NCBI GenBank assembly: GCA_034509425.1
Contig: JAVTVJ010000072.1
Location: 6,786,501-6,850,500 of the forward strand
Reading direction: 5' to 3'
Origin: Eopsaltria australis
Taxonomy: Eukaryota; Chordata; Aves; Passeriformes; Petroicidae
DNA length: 64,000 nt
Shown here: positions 47,201-58,000 of the stretch, piece by piece
Layout of the letters: each line of letters opens with the position of its first letter
Numbering within the stretch: position 1 is the first letter of the stretch
The notes under the pieces: generated by a model
Databases searched by the model: none
Seen by the model: only the letters and a program-made list of their open reading frames with translations
What the model was told of the DNA's origin: nothing
Translations under genes and position numbers: made by a program

Positions 47201-50200
47201 CCCAAGACCCCAGCCACATGCTGCCAAGGCAGTGCCAAGGGATGTGTAGTGGCTGCAGGAATAAATAATTAAAGGTCAGAATACCACAGGGAATGTTTCC
47301 TTGGGATGGCTCAGACACTTGGATGTGCCTCTTGCTTTGAGCATGTTTGAAGCCAGCTGTGAGGCAAGGATGCTGCAGAGCAGGACCTTAATGTGAAGCT
47401 TTCCCTGGTGCTGGAGCTGAGCTTTACCACTCTGGAGAACCTACCCCAGTTTGCCCAAGCCGTAAATGCCTGGGGAGTACCAAAGCTTTTGATTTGTTTG
47501 GCCTTGTTCGCTTGCAGCTAAATCCTCTGCAGGCTACTCTGGCCCAATCTGGGCAAGACCCGCATTCCAGTTCTGACTGCAGGGCTCATCTTGATCTCCC
47601 TACATCTCTACATGCCCCAGATCTCTGGCAGTGCTCAGAAACCTGTGGTCTGTGTTGCCTGTTTCCCAAGGGAAACCCCACAGTCTGTAGAAGGAAGGGA
47701 AGGTGAGAGAGGAATATTTGCTCTGGCGGGATGTCACGAAACATTTCCTGTGGGATCCAGTAACAGTCAAAATGCCTGGGGTCTGCTTGTCCCTGAGGGC
47801 AGGCAGGCATGGGACTGGCAATGTCAGCTCTTGGTGGCTTCAGAGACAAGATCTGGACTGATGAAAAAAGTCTGGGAGCTAGAAGAAGAGGCAGAGGAGG
47901 ACTAAAGGAATAAAGGAGGGAATGGTACCTGTGCAGGTGAGGAAGCAATGCCTGGACAGGCTGCCCAGCTCAGGGACCTTGCTGAGAAGAGGGTGTGAGC
48001 CCATGTGTGATGGCTGTGGGTGCAGGCATTGGAACAAGGAGATTATGCTCTGCCTGGTTTGTGTCTCTTGGTGCCGTGCTTATTGCCAGGGCTGGTCCTG
48101 GTTGCCCCACTGAGAATGGGTTCTCCAACTCCCCACCTGCTTTTTTAGCAACGCTGTGGGTCTCATGCCCACCTAAGTCCCACTTACTACTAGGAGCACT
48201 ATGTTGCTGTAATAAGGAACAATCTCCTGGGATTTCCCAGGAAAGGAATGGCTGTGCTGATTGTAGCAACTCTGTGATCCTCCCCTCTAAGTCCTGAGGC
48301 TTGAACCTCTTTAGCAGAGCAGTGATGTGGACATGCAGGCCTCGTGCCATGCCCTGCCATGCACCATCCCTCTCCATGACCATCCCTCTCTATGCACCAA
48401 GTAGCTGCAGCACCCAGAGCTCTCCAGCATCTCACTGATCCTGAACATACTCTCTGTGGTCCCTGTGTGTCCCGAGTGTGCTGTGCATGTGGGTAAGCCT
48501 GTCTCCTGGCTCAGGCCCTACAATGCTGAAGGGACGTGACAATTCCATGGATGGTGGCACCCAGGTGCCATCAGATGTGGGTTTCTGTAGTGTAGTGGTT
48601 ATCACGTTCGCCTGACACGCGGAAGGTCCCTGGTTCGAAACCAGGCAGAAACACACTGATTTTTCCTTTTTACATCCAGCTATGAAGCTGGGCAGGGGAT
48701 TGCAGCTGCAAGGGATGTGCAGCATCCTCTGGTAGTGGCAGTGGTGACTGTGGTCCTGAGGAATAGGAAGCCCTGGGACAATCATTGCTTGGTCCAGCTC
48801 AAGACTAAGATGGATGTTCTGCATCCCTGGGAGGCAGCAAGCTCCCCAGCAAAGAGCAGCAGGAGTGAAAGAGAGTTTGCAGGTCCTCCTAACTCACCAG
48901 ATCAGAGAGCAAGAGAGGATGAAAGGAAGCCAGGAACTACCCATTACCCTCACAACAAAGACCTACGATAAAGCTCTTATGAGCGTGCCTGGGAGGAGCT
49001 GGGAATGTGCGAAAGAAAGCACCAGCGAGTCCGGGCATGTGTCAAACTTGGGTGTCTATGAGACAGGGAAAGGACGGGTAAGGGTGCATGGAGAGAATCC
49101 AATGACAAGGGCATGGGGCCAGGACTCAGATGGGCCCTTCTTGCATCTCCCAGCTCTGCCAGGGTCCTGTCTCCTCTGTGTGGCCTGTGCAGGAGGGAAA
49201 GAACAAGCCATCGCTGGAGAGGGATGGATGGGTGTTGTGGTGCTGGGGCTCGAGATACTCAGCAGTGATGGCTTGGGTGGTGGAGATGACCACACCTGAC
49301 ACCTTCTTCAGCCCCTACTGTGACCAGCTGTAGCCCCAAATGAAGCCCTGTCCAGGTGTCACACCACTGTCCCCTCCATCCCAATGGTGAGCCTGCCAGC
49401 CACAGCCCTGTATGCAGATTTTTCCCGGTCCAGCCAAGCCAGCAGGGAGGGAATGTGGGAAAGGATGGGGTCCCAGTGCCAGTGTGTTCCCAAGGATAGT
49501 GACAAGAACAGTGGTGAGCAGCTGGTGTTCCTGGCTGGCACACCCAGGACGTGGTGGAGAGGCCAGGTAGCTCATTACCTGCAAGGTGGAGGCTCTTCCC
49601 AGCAGGAGCAGGACTCTCAGCAGGATGAAAGCCAAACTCCAGCCCAGCCCAGACCTCTCTGCCATGTGCCCCAAGCTCCAGGCATGTTTCCCTGACCTGC
49701 CTTCATTACCATAACTGCTTAGCAACGGCGAGATTTACTCAAAAACAAGAAAACAAGGAATAAAAACTGCCCACCCGTACCTAAACAAAGCACTCCTGTT
49801 ACATGTGTCCCTCCCAGGGATGGGGCAGGAATAGGCAACATGTAGCAGGCATGAAGCCAGGTGGGTGGGCAGGACTAGCATTGTGGGACAGCACATTCCA
49901 CAGGGACAGGGATCCCCTGGGATCCCCCCACAAGCCCTGGAGCACGGCCCTGGATACTGGGATCAGCCTGTGATAGTCTGCAAGCCCCAGCTGAGCTCCT
50001 GGTGGGGTTTGGGTGTCTGCATGGGAAGGGAACTCGCTGAAGCCTGTGTGAGTACGTGGATTTGGGGTCTCACAACCCAGCAGGGAATCCCTTTTGGGAC
50101 AGAGTGGAGGACATAATAAACTGCCTCTTTCCAGGCTGTGTGGGGATGTGTGGCCATGTTGTGCCCCTGGAGATTGATGGGCATGAGCTGTTTCTCTTGG

Positions 50201-51574
50201 CTTGGGTTTACTTGGGAGCAGTGTCCCTCACAGGGATGGGGGATCTAGGGGATCCCAGCATGCAGCCTGGGAGCTCAGCAGCCTTGCCCAGGGAGTCCAA
50301 GGAACTCCATGCTGGCCTCTGGCCCCTGCATGAGCTGTGCTTTCAGGCCAGCCCAAACCACAGCCAGAGCCCAGCCCATGCACCCTGGCCCTTGAAGGGG
50401 GTGAATGTATAGCACTGGCCACACTGCAGCCTCTACAAACCGTAAGTCAGGGATGTGATCCCTGCTTGGAATTCGGATGGTAGTGGGAGGCAGCGACTCA
50501 GCCCCCTGGCACTGTGGCCAGGTTGGCTGAAGGAGAGCAGGCAAGAGCTAAAAGCAGAGCTTCTCCCAGGACTCCCAGAACTGGGGCTTTAGGGGATGAA
50601 GGCCCTGGGGAGGGGAAAGGAAGGGGAAAGCATCCCTCCCACCTGCCCCACTTGCAGTGTTACTGGCTGGTGAGGTCTCTGAGAGACCCTTGCACTGGGG
50701 GCTCCCAGTATGGCTGCACAGATGCAGCCATGCTGGTTCTTAACTGGACTCCAGGATCAGGTTGATGCTGCTGGAGCCAAGCAGCAGTGGGAGGTGACAT
50801 CCAGACTCCTTCTCTTCCCCGTGCTCAAATAGCTCACCCTCTCCTTCAGGTGCCAATCCCTTGCTGAAACATAAAAGCCAGTTGGTATTGCCAGGATGGG
50901 AAGGGACAGGGTGTGGGACATGAGTTGCACTGGGCACAGCAACAGGGTGCAGCCTTGCTGGCTTTGCAGTTCCAGAGCTTTGATGGCTACTCATGCCAGC
51001 CCTTGATGTTCCCGTAGTGCCAGCCCACACAGAGCTCCACTGTAGCTTCTCCAGTCCCCAAAATGTATCTCCTTCATGCTAACTCCTCTGTCCTTCCCCC
51101 GCCCAGGTGGTGATGGACAACATGAGGAGAAAGTGTAAATGTCACGGTACCTCAGGGAGCTGCCAGCTGAAGACGTGCTGGCAGGTGACGCCTGAGTTTC
51201 GCCTGGTGGGGTCCCTGCTCAAGGACCGCTTCTACGGGGCCACCCTCATCCGGCCCCACAACCGCAACGCCGGGCAGCTGGAGCCGGGCCACGCTCGGCA
51301 TCGCCGCCGGGCTGGCATCAGCGAGCTGGTTTACTTCGAGAAGTCACCCGACTTCTGCGAGCGAGAGCCGGCGCTGGACTCCTTGGGCACCCAAGGGCGC
51401 CTGTGCAACAAGACCAGCCCGGGCATGGACAACTGCGAGAGCCTGTGCTGCGGCCGCGGGCACAACATCCTGCGGCAGACGCGCAGCGAGCGCTGCAACT
51501 GCAAGTTCCACTGGTGCTGCTTCGTGGCCTGCGAGGAGTGTCGCATCACCGAGTGGGTCAGCGTCTGCAAGTAG
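35039..51574 (+). CDS. WNT10A: WNT10A, secreted Wnt ligand (complete, 4 coding exons, 388 aa)
   Basis: Coding exons 35039-35097, 37834-38096, 45967-46343 and 51107-51574 join in phase to give 388 residues. Residues 1-20 are a short signal peptide. The diagnostic block [12 protein letters not shown] plus [18 protein letters not shown] identify a WNT10; [21 protein letters not shown] and [14 protein letters not shown] support WNT10A. The [10 protein letters not shown] hairpin carries the predicted palmitoleoylated serine (S249). N-glycosylation sites are at N88 and in LCNKTS. Twenty-four conserved cysteines are present, plus an extra Cys22 near the cleavage site. Known role: canonical Wnt ligand of ectodermal appendages (teeth, hair, feathers, skin); human mutations cause ectodermal dysplasia and tooth loss. 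The product is about 29 residues shorter than human WNT10A, in the signal peptide and in the variable loop of exon 4. The start is the only in-frame ATG giving a signal peptide before the strong donor at 35098. Confidence 0.97.
35695..35850. promoter_or_regulatory. candidate intronic enhancer, WNT10A intron 1
   Basis: Low-GC sequence with tttaaatataatttgttaac, tattaattaaagcag and aagtttaaatccagatttaa lies 0.6 kb after exon 1. It has repeated TTAAA cores and an ATTAATTA-type homeodomain dimer site. It is non-coding; function is inferred. Confidence 0.35.
36626..36648. promoter_or_regulatory. cluster of TCF/LEF-like sites
   Basis: ATCAAAG (36626-36632) abuts TTCAAAG (36633-36639), followed by CTTTGAG on the opposite strand sense (36642-36648). 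Three close matches to the TCF/LEF core in 23 bases suggest possible Wnt feedback, but the matches are short. Confidence 0.25.
37834..38096 (+). CDS. WNT10A: WNT10A coding exon 2
   Basis: The exon is 263 nt, with acceptor CTCCCAG and donor GTAAGG (38097). It encodes the highly conserved N-terminal Wnt core from NEILGLKLP to IIFSRG. Confidence 0.97.
38097..45966 (+). other. WNT10A intron 2 (7.9 kb)
   Basis: Unique sequence with no recognised exon, RNA gene or transposon. The only part that stands out is the low-GC block at 44585-45160. Confidence 0.7.
44585..45160. promoter_or_regulatory. candidate enhancer block, WNT10A intron 2
   Basis: About 0.55 kb is markedly different from its surroundings. 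It includes cgttaattttttaaatgcac (44619-44638), cctttaataagatcatagcg near 44706, ctatttatttattcacg near 44990 and an octamer-like ctttgcatttc near 45136, with several homeodomain cores. It is non-coding in all frames. Confidence 0.4.
45967..46343 (+). CDS. WNT10A: WNT10A coding exon 3
   Basis: The exon is 377 nt, with acceptor CTTGCAG and donor GTGAGT (46344). It starts [10 protein letters not shown] and ends LHNNRVGRQ. The variable linker after NRGKGMVHG is methionine/histidine-rich. Confidence 0.97.
48581..48653 (+). tRNA. tRNA-Val, anticodon GAC
   Basis: A 73-base cloverleaf. The acceptor stem GTTTCTG/CAGAAAC pairs perfectly and the discriminator is A. The D arm contains the A box TGTAGTGTAGTGG. 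The anticodon arm TTCGC-CTGACAC-GCGGA has one G-U pair. The T arm CCTGG-TTCGAAA-CCAGG contains an exact B box GGTTCGAAACC. A Pol III terminator T5 follows seven bases later. The body closely resembles vertebrate tRNA-Val genes of the AAC/CAC families. The anticodon (48614-48616) reads GAC, complementary to Val codon GUC. Eukaryotes normally use A34 (edited to inosine) here, so G34 is unusual. The gene has no intron and no encoded CCA, as expected. It lies in sense orientation inside WNT10A intron 3. Confidence 0.9.
48660..48664 (+). terminator. RNA polymerase III T5 terminator
   Basis: A run of five T's begins seven bases after the tRNA 3' end, with a second T5 just beyond. Confidence 0.8.
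49690..49800. promoter_or_regulatory. candidate regulatory block, WNT10A intron 3
   Basis: A low-GC run with an X-box-like ttagcaacgg (49719-49728) and AACAAAG (49784-49790, Sox/TCF core), followed by unremarkable sequence. Non-coding; conservation unknown. Confidence 0.3.
51107..51574 (+). CDS. WNT10A: WNT10A coding exon 4 with stop
   Basis: The exon has 156 codons including TAG. It holds the palmitoleoylation hairpin, a short basic loop (HARHRRRAG), the EKSPDFC block and the C-terminal finger. Confidence 0.97.
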   Translation: MVMDNMRRKCKCHGTSGSCQLKTCWQVTPEFRLVGSLLKDRFYGATLIRPHNRNAGQLEPGHARHRRRAGISELVYFEKSPDFCEREPALDSLGTQGRLCNKTSPGMDNCESLCCGRGHNILRQTRSERCNCKFHWCCFVACEECRITEWVSVCK

Positions 51575-52219
51575 CCAGGCAGGGATGGGTGCCCACCCCA
51601 GGGTGCCAGGGACAAGCACGCCTGCCTGCGGCAGGGGAGGGAGGCGGGGATTGGCGCTGGGGGGGAGGTGGAGCCGCGATACCCGCTTCCCTCCGCTCCG
51701 AGGGAGCAGGAGAGGACATGCTCAGCACCCTCCAAAATCAGCACTTTGTCGTCACCTGGGAAGGGCAGGGCTGCCTGCTGCCCCCCAACCCCACATGAGA
51801 GCACCAAGGCTCCCGGCCCCGGGGAGCGCACGGCCATGCTGTACAGACCGCCGGCACCAGCACCACTCGGGGGGGCGGAGGGTGGGCGTGGGGGTGGGGG
51901 AGTGCCCGCTGGCACCCAGCGGTGTGGAGCAGGGTGGGGTCGTGGACAGCAGGGCATGGGGAGCCCAGGGTGGGAGGGAAGTGGGGGGGACACACTAGCA
52001 CTGTGCACAAGTTCCTCCAACCACACGCGAGGTTGTGCTCGGGGCAGGATGGGGTTGGAGCACCTCATGGGATGGAGAAGAGGCACAGCTCCCCGGGCTG
52101 GCGCTCACCTCTCACCTCTGGGCTGGCTTGGGCTGTAGCATCACGGCCGGAGGGGCAGGTGCCCGGGGCTGTGCTGTGTGTGTCTGTGTTATTATATGGT
52201 AAGTTATTTTCTGATTGTG

Positions 52220-52225
52220 AATAAA
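52220..52225 (+). other. WNT10A polyadenylation signal AATAAA
   Basis: A canonical hexamer 646 bases after the stop, in an AT-rich tail (ttattatatgg...gtgaataaaag). It implies a 3'UTR of about 0.67 kb. Confidence 0.8.
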
Positions 52226-52245
52226 AGTGGATTGGAGACAGCATA

Positions 52246-54700
52246 GGATATTTCAGCATGCAGCACCCTGCTCTTCCTGCTGCCAAGGGCTCTCCACTCC
52301 TGTAGGGTGACAGGAGGGGGACCCTCGGTGCTGCTGACCTACTTGTGTGAGACTTCCTCCCTGGTGCTCTGCTGGCATCCCATAATAACCATCCTATGAA
52401 CTGTTTGAAGACTGGCAGGAGGTAGGGATCCCTTACAGGCATCCCAGACATTTGCAAGGTGGCTGCTGGGAAGCTCCTGCCCAGCTGGATGCATGCTAGA
52501 CCCCATCCATCCCATGGGAATGGCTGTTGCACCGTGTGGGGGCTGGGAGCTGCCCTACTGTCTCCCACACTCCTGGGGAAGGATGGTGGGGCTGGAGAGC
52601 AGGGAGAGGGGAAGGCAGCATGGGTGGGCCAGGCAATGGGGGTCCACAAACGGCAGCTTGCTGTGGTGGTGGAGAGGGCACCCATCTGGCTGCAGCAGCC
52701 TGCAGGGGCCAGGCAGTGAATCATGCTGCTGCTATCTCTTGGCTGATAACTTCCCTGCTCCTCCCACGGCTGTGCACCCCTTGGGGCTACACAAAAAAAC
52801 AGAAGTGAATTTAAAAAAAAAAAAACTAACTCAAGGAGGAAAATACCAGGCTGAAAGGAAGCGAGCGCCCCAGGTCCAGCAGGGAGCGGCCCGTGTCCTC
52901 ATTTCATAACGCTCGTGCCCGCAGCTGGAGCCGGATCAGCCGGGACGGACTCTCTGCCCTTCATCACCCCTGGATGGGAGGGCTGGCTTTTGCCCTCCAG
53001 GAGGGACCATGTGGATGGGGTCCTTGCTTCTGGAACCAGGTGAGGAGAAGAGGAGAAAGCTGTAGGTGCTGGAAGGAAGTATAGGAGCTTCAGTGACCTT
53101 GTGGCACCTGTGTGGCTCTGTCTGCCAGCGCAGAAGGGACAGAAAGACACGCGGTCTCCACAGTGGCTCCCGGCAGCAGAGACATTGGGCTGGTGTCCTT
53201 GCAGGGAACAGGATCTCAGCTTGGGGTTTGGGGCACACAGGCTCACCCTGTGAAGCATGAAAGCAATGTTGTTCTTGTGGGGCAAGTTTATCCTGGTAAG
53301 GCATGATCCAGCAGTTCATTTTCCCTCCTGTGATCCTACTTTTCCATCTCCAATATCCATCTCCAGCATCAGGGCCCTTTTTCCAAATCCCCAAGACTTT
53401 TGCTAAAAGTCCAAGCACTAACTGGACCCTATGAAGTTCCCTTCCCTTGCAGGCTGACCAAAATCCTGTGTCCCTAAGGTTGTGCTACTCAGGGCAGTGG
53501 AACTCTGCACATCTATCGTGCTCCAGCACTTAGTAGGTGACGTTTGCTTCCCACCTCCCAGGGGCTGCTTTGCAGGCATCTGTGATCTCAGGGCTGCCTG
53601 GGGTGATGACTGACTCACCACAGAAGCTCTCCCTACACTGCACTGGCCCCTTTGCCTCCTGCTTGCTAATCCCAGGCCACCTGCTCTGCAGCAGCAGGAT
53701 CCTAGGATATGACTCCCCCCTAAGGGGACCAGAGTGGGGACAAGGTATATTTGATGATGCAGAGAAGCGATGCAGGGCAGCACCATTCCTCCCAAGCACA
53801 TGTCACATCCCCCAGCAAGGCACCGGACTCTGGGCATCCTTGATCTGCAAAGACTGCAGCTTGCTCTCACCTCACCACCCAATTTTGGGAACAAAGCACT
53901 CTGAAAGAGCATAGCAGTAATGTCAGCACATCTAGACTGAGACTCCCAGCACAAGTGCCCTTTGGTTCTGTAGAGACCCTGTGTGAGCCGGTGACCCTGG
54001 GACATTCAGAGGAAAACATAAGATCCCTTGATGTTGGTCAGTCTGCAGGTGGCATGGCTGTGGTGCAAGCGCTGTGCTGCAGGGGTGCTTTGGGCTGCAG
54101 GCAGCATGCTCTAGGTGCAGGCAGCTCCAGGGCACAGGAATATAATTTCCTCCTGGGGCCAGCTGGCTCCCAGTGCAATACCAGTCTTCAAGATCTTCTC
54201 CGTGGCTTCTCTGGCTGAGTGTCTGGGAGCCCCAGGCAAGGTGCCAGTGTGCCCGTGGTTACGAAAAACAGTGTCCCCATGCTTCCCTAAGTGGGAACCA
54301 GCCACCGGGCAGCTGTCCTAACAACCACATTGCTGGGCAGAGCATGTGCAGGACACCTCCTTCCCCCACGGCCACTGCTGAGCCTCCAGAGCCAGCTGCC
54401 AGTGAGGGCTTGGCTCCCCGAGGTCTGGGCATTCCAAACTTCCCTTCCATGAACCACCCTCCCCGATCCACCAATGGGATGTGTCCCAGTCCCACCAGAG
54501 TCGGGTGTCCTCACATGGAGGGACTCTTTGAGCCTGCTGAGCTGCTCCAGCCTTGCACATCGTGGTGCATGGCCCCCTACTGCCCCATGAGGGACATCTC
54601 TGCCCTGCAGACCACTGCACACAGTTCTGGGCTGAAGTGGGAAGGTTCGAGGTGCTTCACCCAAGAGAGAAGAATGACCATCAGTGTAGAACAACCCAGG
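52246..54700. other. spacer downstream of WNT10A, part 1
   Basis: Unique sequence with an A-rich run near 52811-52824. No exon, RNA gene or mobile element is recognised. Confidence 0.5.
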
Positions 54701-54719
54701 CAGATGATGAAGGTGGTTT

Positions 54720-55010
54720 CCAGTAGAGGCGACTAGATTTTTCCAGTGCGTTCCCATTATCTTCCTATAGAGGAAAATCACCAACAGAGTTCCAAAACTG
54801 AAAAAGGAAATGGCCAGTCCTTTCACTTGCATGTCATAAAAGGGCACTGAAGGTTCTAAAGAAGCCAGCAAGTCCATGCTGGCAAAACCAGGTAAAACTT
54901 ACTCCGGTTTCATTAAGTATTTAGGCCCAAGCTCTAGGAATTCCTCCATCCTTGAGGGTCCCTGCTGCAGAGGGAACCACCTGCCCAGTGGCTCTGCTAG
55001 AGCCATATGA
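54720..55010 (-). other. possible small membrane-protein frame (unconfirmed)
   Basis: On the minus strand an ATG at 54877-54875 in a strong context (A at -3, G at +4) opens a frame beginning MDLLASLEPSVPFYDMQ. A hydrophobic segment AISFFSFGTLLVIFLY and a basic stop-transfer YRK follow. The same frame is open upstream (about 55010-54911, with a second ATG before EEFLELGPKYLMKPE) but is cut by one TAA at 54903-54901. That TAA overlaps a perfect donor-like GGA|GTAAGT. The codon texture is less GC-rich than the shadows around it. I do not recognise the protein; chance cannot be excluded. Confidence 0.2.
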
Positions 55011-58000
55011 AGTCCAGTGGTTTTCTCAGACTTTGAACTTCCTCATCCCAGGGGCAGGAAAGCTTCTCAGATCCTTACAGTAAACCGAAAGTAAATCTCA
55101 CTTCTTGCCCCTGTGGTTGTGGAGAGTGATGGGAAAACCTGACCTGAGTGTGACTGCTGAGAAGGCAGTAGAGAGACCTGAGCTGGTCTGATTGGTTTGT
55201 ACTTCTGCCAGGTCTGAAGCCAGATCTGTGGCTGTCCAGATGTGGATAGCTCAGGCTGGTGCTCTCTCAGACCCTGGCCTTGTGCCCATCAACAGACACA
55301 GAGTGGAAGAGGCAAAGGGACAGTGGATTCCCTCCAGCACAGCAAGTTGCTGGGTCCTTTCTCCTCTCACCCAAAGCCCCAGCTCATCTCTTGCTTCTGG
55401 AAAGCTCCAGCAAGGGTGGGGAAGGTCTCTGGGGGTGGCAGGGGAGTAGTGGGGGGGCTGGGACTTTCCCCAGGAGATCACAGGAGGAACTTTGGCTGGA
55501 GGGTGGGGGGAACCGATGAGGAGTTGCTACATCATGCCCCAATGAGCCGTGAGTAACTCCTCTGGTATTTCTTCCCCTCACAGAACAGTCATCAGAGCCA
55601 GATCCTGCCTGGGGGAATCACTACACCGGGAACGCCCAGCCCCATCCAAATTCCATTCCTGCTCCCATCAGAGCTTACAATATGAAGCAGAGCCATGAGT
55701 GGACAGTTCTGTCTCAGTGGTACCCCCTGTCCCATGCCACCCACTGGGGTGGCATGAGCATGGACATGGGCAGGGCCGGCAGTCTGGCTGGCTGAGCCTG
55801 GTAAGCTGCTGACCCACAAAAGCAGCCAGAGCCACCTGGGCTACTGAAAGTCATGAGAGAGCAAAGCCTCATTGTGTCTGCTTATCCAAGGGGACCAGAG
55901 AGCAGGCCCTCTCCTCCTTTGGTCTGGGCAACTGACTTCCATGCTTCCTCTGCTTGAGAAGCAAGTAGCCATGGCTTGAGACCCATCCTGAGAGCCTGGC
56001 TGGCACTGTGCTGTGATCTGAGATGCAGAGACGTGCTCCGAGGCTTTCCTGATGTTCAGCCCCAACATGTCATGCTTGGCACCAGCACCCGTGCAAGCCC
56101 CCGAAAAAGAAAAAAATGTTTGGCCCTGACTGACCTGCTTGGCAAGGCGAAGTACCTACAGCAAGGCAGCACCTGGCTTGGGAGAGGAGCCCAGGAGTCC
56201 TGTGCTCCCCCCACCAGGCCCAGCCCCTGCCCACCACCCCCCTGGCACAGCATTCCAACGGCATTGCCCTCCATCGTTAGGGGTGGGTCAGCTACCCAGT
56301 GAGAAGGCTGTAGCCACCACTGTGTTGAGCTCACTGAGTTACCAGATGTGCTGGCAGCAGCCAGACTCCAGGAGTGTCACCACTGGCTGGGCAGACTGCA
56401 GGCTCCTTGCTCAGCCTCAGCTGCACCAGCCCTTGGTCCTCCAAGGGAGTCCCTGGCCATGGGGCTGCCACACGCCTGCAGAAGGACCAGCAGAGTTTGG
56501 ACATAGGTGGGATGTGGAGACGGAGAGCAGAGGAAGGGCTTGGGCTGAAGGCTGTGATGGAGCCAGGGCAGCTCCAAAGGCTGGGGTAGGACAAGCTCTA
56601 GGGGGAGGCTGGGCAAGGGATGGGAAAGATAGGGGCTGAGCAGAGTTTGGGGTGCACTGGACCCCTTAGACAGAAGATCTGAGCAGAGGCAGTGGGTGCA
56701 TTGGAATGAGAGCAGGTGGTGAGGTGCATGAGAATGGAGGTTGATACTGTTTGGGAAGGGGGGTGATGTGGAGGTCCTCCACAGCCCAGACGCCAATGGC
56801 TGAGATCCTCACCAAGCAGATGGGCACCAAGTCTTCCTAGAGAGCCTCTGGACTAGAGGCTCTGGACTAGAGGGAGAGCTCTAACCCTTAGACCACTTAG
56901 CTTGTGTTGTGCCCCTGCTGTAATGGCTGCAGTTATGGTTGGACCCAAATGTTCTTTACTCTTTCAATCCTAAATGTGGTCTTTTGACCCAGAAAACACC
57001 AGGGACACTCCAGGCCTCTTGGAGAGTGTGTGAGGAGCACCGGTCCCTGGCACAAGTCTGTGATACCCAAGGGTACCCAGCACTTTTCTTTATCCCTTGA
57101 TCTGTCACAGGGAGTGTCCAACCCCGGCCACCGTGTGAATAGCATCCACCAGTATTCCCAGCTCAGTGCTTCCATAAGGCTGATGGAGGAAGCAAGAGGA
57201 TGCCTGGCTGTGACAGCACAGGACACATCAGGGAAGGATGTGAGCCTGGAAGCAGCCTGGTGGGGACATCAGGACTGGTGGGGAAAGGGAGAAAAGCTTT
57301 TTGGACATGGATGGAGAGCACCTAGGGCAGACTTTGTGCTACTCCTCTCCTTCCTCCAGTGCAAAGGGAGGTTTTGGGCTGGGGAAGGAGATGATGGAGG
57401 GGCACATCTGGCATGGGGGCAGGACACTGGTGCAGGAGGGTGGGAGCAGGCAGCTGGGGGTCAGGGGATAAAAGCACAGGGTCTAGGAGGAGGGGAGTGA
57501 CAGGAGCAGTGCAGAGGCAGCCAGCACAGCCAGGTGCGGTGGGAAGGGCTGGGGGAAAGGCAGGGAAAAGAGGCCAAGTGCAAAGAGAGCAAAGGCAGCG
57601 GAGGAAAAGAGAGCGTGGCCAGAGAGGCAGAGATGAAAGGGGGAGTGAGGCAGGGGAGAGATGAAAGGGCCACGGCGCGGGTGCTCCTGCCTCCTCCCCA
57701 GGCTCCCGGGGCTCTGTAATCCCCGAGGAGCTGGCTCCTCTCATGTGGTGGCCCGCAGCTGTGTGCGGTCGGCTCAGCCCCACCGCTCCGCACTGGGACT
57801 TTCCAGGAGGGGGAGAAACCCAACACAAAACACATGACTTAACCAGTGCCTGCCAGGCCCCTGCGCACGCGGGGTCCGGGAGCACCCTGGTACGCGGCAC
57901 ACCCCGAGATGCCACAACACACTGGGGCCAGGGTCAGATGGCAGACATGGTCCCCTCTGCTCCGGGGAAAGGTGGCCCAGGGCAGGGTGAGAGGGGTATG

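Larger units (their letters stand above)
46344..51106 (+). other. WNT10A intron 3 (4.8 kb)
   Basis: The intron hosts a tRNA gene at 48581-48653 and two small conserved-looking blocks (47005-47080 and 49690-49800). Nothing else is recognised. Confidence 0.7.

Noticed and set aside
56850..56905. Possible second tRNA gene on the minus strand
   Set aside because: Only an A-box-like half is present; no B box, no closing acceptor or T stem. Kept only as a possible SINE remnant.
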